Assembly (NCBI GenBank): GCA_018715165.1
Contig: DVMC01000177.1
Location: forward strand, 1-13,139
Length of the DNA: 13,139 nt
Direction of reading: 5' to 3'
Source of the DNA: Limiplasma pullistercoris
GTDB lineage: Bacteria > Bacillota > Clostridia > Christensenellales > Aristaeellaceae
The notes below the pieces were generated by a model. It was not told the DNA's origin and searched no databases. It saw nothing but the letters and a program-made list of their open reading frames with translations. Made by a program: the position numbers and the translations under genes. Position 1 is the first letter of the stretch. Every line of letters begins with the position of its first letter. This document shows positions 1 to 5,457 of this stretch, piece by piece.

Positions 1-129
1 GAGCTGAGCACCGATTACGGCCTGATCATGGCCGGCGCGGCGCTGGGCAGCGTGCCGATCATTCTGATTTTCCTGATGTTCCAGAAGTTCTTTACCCGCG
101 GCATCACCATGGGCGCGGTAAAGGGCTGA
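1..129 (+). CDS. Carbohydrate ABC transporter permease, C-terminal fragment (MalG type)
   Basis: The window opens inside a reading frame that runs 42 codons to a TGA at 127-129. It reads as the last transmembrane segment (residues like GLIMAGAALGSVPIILIFLM) followed by a short cytoplasmic tail FTRGITMGAVKG. This ending, with a final helix and then F-x-x-G-[IL]-T-x-G-A-V-K-G, is typical of MalG/UgpE-type inner membrane permeases of sugar ABC importers (family knowledge). Its start lies left of the window. The sialate-lyase-like gene begins 27 bases downstream on the same strand, so the two are probably co-transcribed and the transporter may import the lyase substrate or its precursor. The substrate is an inference from the neighbour only. 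Confidence 0.8.
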   Translation, partial: ELSTDYGLIMAGAALGSVPIILIFLMFQKFFTRGITMGAVKG

Positions 130-156
130 TACCACCGACAAAGGGGGCAACAAGCC

Positions 157-1071
157 ATGGACATTGAAAAATACCGCGGCGTCATCCCCGCCTTCTACGC
201 CTGCTATGACGAGGCGGGACAGGTGAGCGGCGAGCGCACGCGCGCGCTGGCGCGGCATCTGGTCAACAAGGGCGTCAAGGGGCTGTATGTGGGCGGCTCC
301 TCGGGCGAATGCATCTATCTGGAGAAGGAGGAGCGCATGGCCATCCTCGAAGCCGTCATGGCCGAGGTGAAGGGCGAGTGCACCGTCATCGCGCATGTGG
401 CCTGCAACAACACCCACGAAAGCTGCCAGCTCGCCGCCCATGCCGAAAGCCTGGGCGTGGACGCCATCGCCAGCATCCCGCCCATCTACTTCCATCTCCC
501 GGACCATGCCATCGCGGCCTACTGGAACGCCATTTCCGCCGCCGCGCCGCATACGGACTTCATCATCTACAACATTCCCCAGCTGGCGGGCGTGGCGCTG
601 AGCGTGCCGCTGCTGCGTGAGATGCGCAAAAATCCGCGCGTGATCGGGGTGAAAAACTCCTCCATGCCCACGCAGGACATCCAGATTTTCAAGGCCGAGG
701 GCGGGGAGAACTTCGTGGTCTTCAACGGCCCGGACGAGCAGTTTGTGGCGGGCCGCGCCATCGGCGCCGACGGCGGCATCGGCGGCACCTACGCGGTGAT
801 GCCCGATCTGTTTCTGGCGATGGACCGGCTGATCCGCGAAGGCAGGCTGGAGGAAGCCCGCAAGGCACAGTACGCGGCCAACGACATCATCGCCCAGTTG
901 TGCGCCTGCCGCGGAAACCTCTACGCCGTGATGAAAAAGGTGCTGGAGAAGCGCGAGGGCCTGCTGCTGGGCAGCGTGCGCGCGCCGCTCTCCCCCATTT
1001 CGGACGCGGACCTGCCGCAGATTGAAAAATGCGCCGCCATGATCGGCGACGCGGTGCGAAAGCTCGGCTGA
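157..1071 (+). CDS. nanA: N-acetylneuraminate lyase-type aldolase (DHDPS/NAL superfamily)
   Basis: This 304-residue protein is a class I (Schiff-base) aldolase of the DapA/NanA superfamily. Visible motifs are VGGSSGE (residues 45-51, carboxylate-binding loop), the catalytic tyrosine in YNIPQLAGV (Y138) and the Schiff-base lysine in IGVKNSS (K166). Positions 138 and 166 lie almost on top of Tyr137 and Lys165 of E. coli N-acetylneuraminate lyase, and the later segments FNGPDEQF and GADGGIGGTY match the NAL-specific NGYDE and GADGGIGSTY blocks, so sialic acid cleavage to N-acetylmannosamine and pyruvate is the best call. One difference is a Gly where E. coli NAL has Ser208 in the glycerol-chain pocket, so a related 2-keto-3-deoxy sugar acid is possible. 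The ATG start follows a purine-rich site (AAAGGGGG, 141-147). It is the last gene of its operon, with a terminator about 55 bases later. Third codon positions are almost all G or C, more so than in the genes downstream. Confidence 0.72.
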   Translation: MDIEKYRGVIPAFYACYDEAGQVSGERTRALARHLVNKGVKGLYVGGSSGECIYLEKEERMAILEAVMAEVKGECTVIAHVACNNTHESCQLAAHAESLGVDAIASIPPIYFHLPDHAIAAYWNAISAAAPHTDFIIYNIPQLAGVALSVPLLREMRKNPRVIGVKNSSMPTQDIQIFKAEGGENFVVFNGPDEQFVAGRAIGADGGIGGTYAVMPDLFLAMDRLIREGRLEEARKAQYAANDIIAQLCACRGNLYAVMKKVLEKREGLLLGSVRAPLSPISDADLPQIEKCAAMIGDAVRKLG

Positions 1072-1127
1072 AACGGGTTGAGCCGCCCGGCGTGTTCGAG
1101 GCGTATATCCGCTTCCATGTTCCTTAG

Positions 1128-1160
1128 AGACCGTTGGTAAAGTCGATCAACGGTCTTTTT
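1128..1160 (+). terminator. Rho-independent terminator after the nanA-like gene
   Basis: A perfect 9-bp stem, AGACCGTTG (1128-1136) with CAACGGTCT (1148-1156), encloses an 11-base loop and runs directly into T residues to 1160. It lies 56 bases past the stop of the aldolase gene and should end the left operon, separating it from the RNA and regulator to the right. Confidence 0.85.
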
Positions 1161-1216
1161 GATCGGCAAAACAAGGAAAAGTATCCGTGCTTTTGGCATT
1201 TCGAACAACACCTGCC

Positions 1217-1416
1217 GGCGGTTGGGGGCAAGGGCCGGGACGACCGGCAAGGCCACAGGGAAAAACCGGGATCGCCGATGCAGCTTCAGCTGTGAACCCG
1301 CGATGCCGGGCCGGGAGGCCGCATATGTTTGCAGGGCTTGGACCTGTAAGGCTTCTTCACGGCTATGCCCGCGGGGCGTACCCCGCCCTGTCAAGCCCGT
1401 CGCAAATTCAGGGCCA
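1217..1416 (+). ncRNA. Candidate structured noncoding RNA, raiA type
   Basis: This gene-free, GC-rich stretch folds well by eye. Pairings seen: GCCGG 1234-1238 with CCGGC 1244-1248 (loop GACGA); ATCGC 1271-1275 with GCGAT 1300-1304, holding an inner CAGC/GCTG hairpin with a TTCA loop (1281-1292); TTTGC 1328-1332 with GCAAA 1402-1406, continued by GGGCTTG 1334-1340 with CAAGCCC 1392-1398; GCGGGG 1371-1376 with CCCCGC 1381-1386 (loop CGTA). ACAGG 1255-1259 can also pair with CCTGT 1387-1391, giving a pseudoknot-like link. The length near 200 nt and the run CCGGCAAGGCCACAGGGA resemble, from memory, the raiA motif RNA found widely in Bacillota and Actinomycetota. That assignment was not checked against a covariance model; ends are approximate. 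No raiA gene is adjacent. I also considered RNase P RNA, tmRNA, 6S and cobalamin riboswitch and saw none of their hallmark motifs. Short open frames across it are not credible genes. Confidence 0.55.
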
Positions 1417-1444
1417 TGTTGGAGGCTCGCGCTGCTTTGTCTAT

Positions 1445-1460
1445 GCCATTATGAAATGGC
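1445..1460 (+). other. Small hairpin downstream of the candidate RNA
   Basis: GCCATT (1445-1450) and AATGGC (1455-1460) form a perfect 6-bp stem with an ATGA loop. No T tract follows, so it is not a standard terminator. It could be a 3' element of the structured RNA. The remaining stretch to about 1570 shows only a weak CGCC-CGAC-GGCG hairpin (1534-1545) upstream of a T-rich run at 1552-1566, and no recognisable gene. Confidence 0.3.
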
Positions 1461-1577
1461 AATCCATCCCGCTCCGGGTGGTACGCTTCATGCGGCTTGA
1501 GCTTCCCAGCCGAATTGTTCCCGCTTCAACCATCGCCCGACGGCGCTCAACGTTTCTCCTTTTTTCTGCTCTACAAG

Positions 1578-1605
1578 TTGAAAAAATTTAAAAACTTGCT
1601 ATAAT
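1578..1605 (+). promoter_or_regulatory. Promoter of the RpiR-family regulator gene
   Basis: A near-consensus sigma-A type promoter is visible: -35 TTGAAA at 1578-1583, a 16-base spacer, and -10 TATAAT at 1600-1605 preceded by TG one base upstream (extended -10). Transcription should start near 1612, giving a leader of about 43 bases before the TTG start at 1655. An inverted repeat, CAAGTT (1574-1579) with AACTTG (1593-1598), spans the -35 box and spacer and is a candidate operator, possibly for autoregulation. Confidence 0.82.
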
Positions 1606-1654
1606 CTAACGATGAAAGTGAACGCAATTCCTCATGTGTTAAGGAGGATGTTTC

Positions 1655-2527
1655 TTGAGTCGAATGGAAAAAGATGAAAACGTATTATTGATCATCCGTG
1701 GACGTTATTCCTCTATGACAAAGGCCGAAAAGAAAGTCGCAGATTATATCTTGGAAAATCCAAAAAATGTGCGTTTTATGTCGATCACCGATCTGGCGGA
1801 CGCATGCCATGTGGGATATACCAGCGTGTTTCGCTTCTGCAAAACGCTTAAGCTGCACGGGTATCAGGATTTCCGCATCCGCCTTTCCATGAGCCTGATG
1901 GATGACGGAGACGGCGAAAATGAATTGCTTCCTGCGGCTATCACCATCAACGATACAATCGATACTGCGGCCAAGAAATTGATGCAGAGCCATATCAATG
2001 CCATTACCGAAACGAATGCCATGCTGGATGCCAAAATGCTGCAGGAGGCGACAGACTATATAAACCAGGCGGACCAGGTGCGCTTCTTTGGGCTGGGCGG
2101 CTCCCATATTACGGCCATGGAGGGCATGTTCAAGTTTCTGCATATCATGCCGAATGTGTATTGCTTGTCCGATACGCATATGCAAATCATGGGGGCCTCC
2201 ACCCTGAACGAAAAGGATGTCGCCATCTTTGTATCCCAGTCAGGCGCCAATAAGGAAATCGTTGAAATGGCCAAAAAGGCCAAGAAAGGCGGCGCCAAAA
2301 CGATATCCATTACGCAGCATACCAATTCTCCTTTAGCGGCTTATTCCGATGTTCTGCTGCTGTGCGGAGGATATGATTCTCCCTTGGAGGGCGTATCATC
2401 CTGCGCCAAGATTGCCCAGCTGTATGTATTGGATCTGTTGTATACGCAGGTATACCGCATCCGGTTTGACTATTCCAAGTCCATCAATTTTCAGGTGGCG
2501 GAGTCTACGATCGACAAGGACTACTGA
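1655..2527 (+). CDS. RpiR/MurR-family transcriptional regulator (HTH plus SIS)
   Basis: This 290-residue protein has the standard RpiR layout and length. Residues about 5-85 form the N-terminal winged-HTH domain (with TKAEKKVADYILENP, then SITDLADACHVGYTSVFRFCKTL as the likely HTH), and residues about 141-265 form a sugar-isomerase (SIS) fold with FGLGGSH near 145-151 and FVSQSGANKE near 192-201. In this family SIS domains bind phosphosugars and set DNA binding, usually as repressors of sugar-acid, MurNAc or sialic acid genes. The start is TTG at 1655 because AAGGAGG (1641-1647) sits 7 bases upstream; the next in-frame ATG at 1664 would be too far. It has its own promoter and terminator and lies between the nanA-like operon and the long catabolic operon, so it could control either. 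The ligand is unknown. It uses noticeably more A/T in third positions than the nanA-like gene. Confidence 0.9.
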   Translation: MSRMEKDENVLLIIRGRYSSMTKAEKKVADYILENPKNVRFMSITDLADACHVGYTSVFRFCKTLKLHGYQDFRIRLSMSLMDDGDGENELLPAAITINDTIDTAAKKLMQSHINAITETNAMLDAKMLQEATDYINQADQVRFFGLGGSHITAMEGMFKFLHIMPNVYCLSDTHMQIMGASTLNEKDVAIFVSQSGANKEIVEMAKKAKKGGAKTISITQHTNSPLAAYSDVLLLCGGYDSPLEGVSSCAKIAQLYVLDLLYTQVYRIRFDYSKSINFQVAESTIDKDY

Positions 2528-2580
2528 CAGCCTGTAGCGATTTCCATCCAAAAAACCGATCCTTATTGCGTAAAAGAAAC

Positions 2581-2615
2581 CGCCGGAAGAAGCTGTTTCC
2601 GGCGTATTTTATTTT
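2581..2615 (+). terminator. Rho-independent terminator of the regulator gene
   Basis: CGCCGGAA (2581-2588) pairs perfectly with TTCCGGCG (2597-2604) around an 8-base loop and is followed by the T-rich run TATTTTATTTT. It lies 54 bases past the regulator stop codon and separates it from the next promoter, so the regulator is probably monocistronic. Confidence 0.85.
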
Positions 2616-2673
2616 CTTGAAACGCCGCGGGCATTGGAAAAACATATCGTGATTTTTCAATCGTATGTTTAAA

Positions 2674-2696
2674 ATAAAAATTTTTTCTATTTTTAT
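2674..2696. repeat. AT-rich inverted repeat just upstream of the -35 box
   Basis: ATAAAAAT (2674-2681) and ATTTTTAT (2689-2696) are perfect inverted copies separated by 7 bases, ending two bases before the -35 element of the operon promoter. It could be an UP element, part of an operator, or chance in an A/T-rich region. Confidence 0.35.
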
Positions 2697-2697
2697 G

Positions 2698-2725
2698 TTG
2701 ACTAAAAAGAAATTTGTGATATAAT
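2698..2725 (+). promoter_or_regulatory. Promoter of the aldolase/ABC/lct-like operon
   Basis: The -35 box TTGACT (2698-2703), a 16-base spacer and -10 TATAAT (2720-2725) with an upstream TG (extended -10) make a strong sigma-A promoter. The start point should fall near 2732, leaving a leader of about 25 bases before the ATG at 2757. It is the only strong promoter found upstream of the long gene cluster that ends at 12807. Confidence 0.85.
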
Positions 2726-2735
2726 GAGGTCACAA
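2714..2735. promoter_or_regulatory. Candidate repressor operator over the -10 box and start site
   Basis: TTGTGA (2714-2719) and TCACAA (2730-2735) form a perfect 6-bp-arm inverted repeat with a 10-base spacer. It encloses the -10 hexamer and the predicted transcription start, a position typical of a repressor site. The upstream RpiR-family regulator is the obvious candidate, by inference. It is not a CRP site (spacing 10 instead of 6) and does not match a catabolite (cre) consensus. Confidence 0.5.
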
Positions 2736-2756
2736 TCCTGAAGGGAGGAAAATTAA

Positions 2757-3695
2757 ATGACGCCGGAAGAACTCAAGAAGGCACTCCATGGAATTTGCGC
2801 GATTGCCGTTACGCCGATGGACCAGAACCTCAACGTGGACTATGATAAAATGGCGCGGCATATCCGCTGGCTTATTGAAAAGGGAATCAACAAGAGCAAT
2901 AACTGCACGCTGGTTGTTGGGGGTAGCACCGGCGAGTGCGGGGGCATGACCATCGAGGAACGCAAGCGTCTCATCCGGGTGGCCGTTGAAGCGGCAGGCG
3001 AGGATCTTCCCATCATCGCCGGATGCAATCACAGCTGCACGAAGGATGTCATGGACCTGCTTGAGGACGCCGAAGCCGCCAAGGCCGCGGGCGCCATGGT
3101 GCTGTCGCCCTACTATTATGTACCGACCGACGGAACCGTCGCTCGCTTTTACAAGGAAATTTCCAAGGCCAGCGGCCTGGGAATCCTGCTGTACAACAAT
3201 CTGGAGGTTACCCATAAGGACGTGCCCGAATATGTGATTGAAGAGCTTGTAAACGAGTCAAACGTGGTGGGCATCAAGGAGTGCACCCCCAACTTCGTTA
3301 AGATGGAGCGCATGGTACGCCGTGTTGGCAACATGATTTCCGTGATCAATGGCCACGGCGAATTTCTGGAGCCGTTTGCCGCTCTGGCCGGAACGGTTGG
3401 CTTTATTTCCAGCACTTCCAACTTTGCTCCCGGCATCGCCGTGGAAATGTGGAAGGCGCGCAGCGCAGGCGATTATGTGGCGGCGAAAAAGATCCGCGAC
3501 CGGCTGACGCCCTATTTGGACCTGGCGGCTTCCGAAAGCGCCACCGGCGGCGAACCGATCGTCCTGGCCATCTTGAAGCGCGCGGCTACGCTGGCGGGTA
3601 GCGATTGCGGCTATGGACGTATCCCGCTGCCCGAGATTACTCCGGAACTGGATAAAAAGATCGGAAATATGCTTGAAAAGGTCGGCCTGATTTGA
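2757..3695 (+). CDS. DHDPS/NAL-family aldolase or lyase, substrate unknown
   Basis: This 312-residue class I aldolase is the first gene of the long operon. GGSTGE (55-60) is the carboxylate-binding loop, Y146 in LLYNN the catalytic tyrosine, and K174 in VGIKECT the Schiff-base lysine; SPYYYVPTD (117-125) is also typical of the superfamily. It is unlikely to be DapA, because the family Arg that follows the YN motif in DapA is absent (the sequence reads NNLEV). It also lacks the NAL-like NIPxLxGV block of the other aldolase in this window, so the two are not recent copies. Members of this branch cleave or dehydrate 2-keto-3-deoxy sugar acids or 4-hydroxy-2-oxo acids, usually giving pyruvate. 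The ATG follows GGGAGG (2743-2748) at 8 bases. The gene is followed by a strong hairpin and a structured leader before the binding-protein gene. Alternatives are 2-keto-3-deoxygluconate aldolase, a 5-dehydro-4-deoxyglucarate dehydratase relative or a hydroxyoxoglutarate aldolase. Confidence 0.85.
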   Translation: MTPEELKKALHGICAIAVTPMDQNLNVDYDKMARHIRWLIEKGINKSNNCTLVVGGSTGECGGMTIEERKRLIRVAVEAAGEDLPIIAGCNHSCTKDVMDLLEDAEAAKAAGAMVLSPYYYVPTDGTVARFYKEISKASGLGILLYNNLEVTHKDVPEYVIEELVNESNVVGIKECTPNFVKMERMVRRVGNMISVINGHGEFLEPFAALAGTVGFISSTSNFAPGIAVEMWKARSAGDYVAAKKIRDRLTPYLDLAASESATGGEPIVLAILKRAATLAGSDCGYGRIPLPEITPELDKKIGNMLEKVGLI

Positions 3696-3703
3696 TCGTT
3701 TGT

Positions 3704-3747
3704 CCGGGACTGGCGCTCCCGTATTGTTGAGAAGCTGCCAGTCCCGG
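3704..3747 (+). other. Strong intercistronic hairpin after the aldolase gene
   Basis: CCGGGACTGGC (3704-3714) pairs perfectly over 11 bp with GCCAGTCCCGG (3737-3747), with a 22-base loop. It starts eight bases after the aldolase stop. The sequence after it (CTTCTGATTC) is not a T tract, so it is more likely an mRNA 3'-end stabiliser, processing site or partial terminator than a full terminator. Confidence 0.55.
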
Positions 3748-4014
3748 CTTCTGATTCTCATGAGCTTTCGCTTGATCATAGTTAAATATTTATACATTAT
3801 TTAAACGCACCCAAACGGATTTTCGAAATCGTGTTTCTTAAAAAACGACGAAAGGTTTCTGAACCCGGATTCCTCTTTATCTATCGTGCAGTCGGACCTT
3901 GCGTTGTGCCGTTTTTATTTCATACGGCAACGCATCCGCAAAGAAGTCGGAAACAAAGCGGAGCTTCCGCTTTTGTATAGTTACGTTATCAAAAAATGTA
4001 AGGAGGAACCTCGA
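3748..4014 (+). other. Structured leader of the sugar-binding protein gene, no gene seen
   Basis: This part of the 319-base gap before the binding-protein gene contains no credible coding region. Two further stems are visible: GCGTTG (bulged T) GCCGT at 3901-3912 with ACGGCAACGC at 3924-3933, and AAAGCGGA (3955-3962) with TCCGCTTT (3966-3973), the latter running into a short T run like a weak terminator or attenuator. A weak promoter-like pair, TTGATC (3772-3777) with CATTAT (3795-3800) at 17 bases, lies inside. The region could give the binding protein its own transcript or tune its expression by attenuation; no known riboswitch class was recognised. Confidence 0.4.
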
Positions 4015-5298
4015 ATGAAAAAATTCACAGCTCTGCTCCTGGTTCTACTGCTGACCTTCTCTGCCTGTTCCATGTCGCTTGCAGAAGATGGCAAGAAAAC
4101 GCTTTCGCTCATTCGCCTGGGAGACCTGGTAAAAGCAGAACCCATTTTTGCTCCGATTATCGAAGGTTTCGAGGAGGAATACAGCGATTATACCGTGGAT
4201 TTCAGCGCCATGTCCTGGAATGAAGCGACAACCAAGCTCAAGCTGCTCGGTGCGCAGCAGCAGTTGCCAGACGTTCTGTTTATCAATATCATCAACGGAT
4301 GGGATCTGGCCAACGAGGGCTATCTGGCCGATCTTTCCGAGCTTGTAGCGCAGGACCCCGTGCTCAGCGAGGAGCTCTCCCAGTCCGTGCTGGACACCGT
4401 CACCACGGCGGACGGAAAGCTGTACTGGGTGCCTGCCGCCACCGGCGCGTTCGGCCTGTGGTACAACAAGGAGCTCTTTGAGCAGGCGGGCCTGGACCCC
4501 GATTCCCCGCCCGAGACGATTGAGGAAATGATCGAATACGCGAAGCAGATCACCGAGAAAACCGGCGTGCCCGGTCTGGGATGGGGCATCAACGCGATGG
4601 AGGACTTCGCGCACGTGGTGATGAGCTTCTATTCCAGCTATACGGGCGTTGACATTTGGGATGACGCCACCCGCACGTTTACTTTCGAAAACAATGAGGA
4701 ATACAAGGATCTCTTTGCGCAGGCCCTGACGGAAATGTACAAAATCACCAATGAATATGGCATCACTCAGCCCAACCCCGTGGAGCTCAATCCCTATGGC
4801 GTGCGTCCGCTGTTCCGCGACGGTCAAGTGGCTATGTACATCGATGGCGTGTGGGCGGTGAAAGAGTTGCTGACCGAGCTGGACAAGGGCGAGGACAGCA
4901 AATTCAATACCGCGCTGTTCCCCGCAGGTCCTGCCGGCAGCCATCCCATCATGGGGTGCGATGGATGGGCCATTCCCGCGTCGGCCGCCGATCCGGAGGG
5001 CAGCTGGAAGCTGCTGACCTACCTGATGCAGTCTGATAATCAAACGCGCCATGCCACCCAATGGGGCCTGCTGCCGATTTTGAAGTCCGAAAACGGCAAG
5101 GAAGAATTCTCGGATCCCTACTGGCAGGCCATGATCAAGCAGACGGAAACGGTTTCCGGCCGTCCCAAGGACAAGCAGGTCGCTATGATCGAACTGGCCA
5201 TCGCCGAATACGCGCAGGCTGCCGCGCTGGGCGCGCTGTCTCCGGAAGAAGCGATCGATGAAATGATCGTTTACGTACAGGACAACCTTGTCGACTGA
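4015..5298 (+). CDS. Extracellular sugar-binding protein of an ABC importer (family 1)
   Basis: This 427-residue solute-binding protein captures the imported substrate outside the membrane and delivers it to the two permeases encoded next. ATG at 4015 is chosen because AGGAGG (4001-4006) precedes it by 8 bases and the protein then opens with a signal peptide (MKK, a hydrophobic stretch, then FSACSMSLAED); a longer in-frame start at 3886 would bury it. Cleavage is ambiguous: C18 sits in a weak lipobox (F-S-A-C) while S-L-A before E24 suits signal peptidase I. The mature part shows features of MalE/UgpB-like proteins: VLFINIINGWDLANEGYLADLS around residues 85-105, WVPAATGAFGLWYNKELFEQAG around 140-160, a variant of the family block around VAMYIDGVWAVKE, and ASAADPEGSWKLLTYL near 325-340. 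Ligands in this family range from sugars and oligosaccharides to glycerol-phosphates, so the substrate is open. A hairpin follows the gene. Confidence 0.88.
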   Translation: MKKFTALLLVLLLTFSACSMSLAEDGKKTLSLIRLGDLVKAEPIFAPIIEGFEEEYSDYTVDFSAMSWNEATTKLKLLGAQQQLPDVLFINIINGWDLANEGYLADLSELVAQDPVLSEELSQSVLDTVTTADGKLYWVPAATGAFGLWYNKELFEQAGLDPDSPPETIEEMIEYAKQITEKTGVPGLGWGINAMEDFAHVVMSFYSSYTGVDIWDDATRTFTFENNEEYKDLFAQALTEMYKITNEYGITQPNPVELNPYGVRPLFRDGQVAMYIDGVWAVKELLTELDKGEDSKFNTALFPAGPAGSHPIMGCDGWAIPASAADPEGSWKLLTYLMQSDNQTRHATQWGLLPILKSENGKEEFSDPYWQAMIKQTETVSGRPKDKQVAMIELAIAEYAQAAALGALSPEEAIDEMIVYVQDNLVD

Positions 5299-5336
5299 TA
5301 TGAGCTGAACAACTGATATCGGAGAGTAAACCAATG

Positions 5337-5380
5337 GGGGGACTGTCGGTGAGCGTTCACAAAGCGGCTGGCAGTCCTCC
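5337..5380 (+). other. Intercistronic hairpin between binding protein and permease genes
   Basis: Bases 5337-5347 pair with 5370-5380 over 11 bp (wobbles included), with an inner GTGA/TCAC hairpin at 5349-5360. No T tract follows. In ABC importer operons such stems often protect the upstream binding-protein mRNA and lower downstream expression, which would fit the need for more binding protein than permease. Function is inference. Confidence 0.45.
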
Positions 5381-5457
5381 AAACGTTCGGCTTGTATAAG
5401 GCTTCGTTCTGCGGCCTGGCGGACCATGCCGTTCTCTCCGAAACGGAGGCAGAGGAT

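Noticed and set aside
1200..1420. Cobalamin riboswitch, RNase P RNA, tmRNA or 6S RNA
   Set aside because: The hallmark sequences of these classes (B12 box, GAGGAAAGTCC core, tmRNA tag region, 6S open bubble) were not found.
921..1591. Overlapping open frames on both strands in the 1072-1654 gap (up to 157 codons)
   Set aside because: No good ribosome sites, Arg/Pro/Cys-rich translations and strong RNA folding of the same stretch make coding unlikely.
2714..2735. CRP/FNR-like site in the operon promoter
   Set aside because: The arms TGTGA/TCACA resemble CRP half-sites but the spacer is 10 bases, not 6, and the site covers the -10 box. It is kept only as an unspecified repressor operator.
3772..3800. 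Independent promoter for the binding-protein gene
   Set aside because: TTGATC and CATTAT at 17 bases are poor matches in an A/T-rich patch, much weaker than the promoters at 1578 and 2698. Noted only within the leader description.
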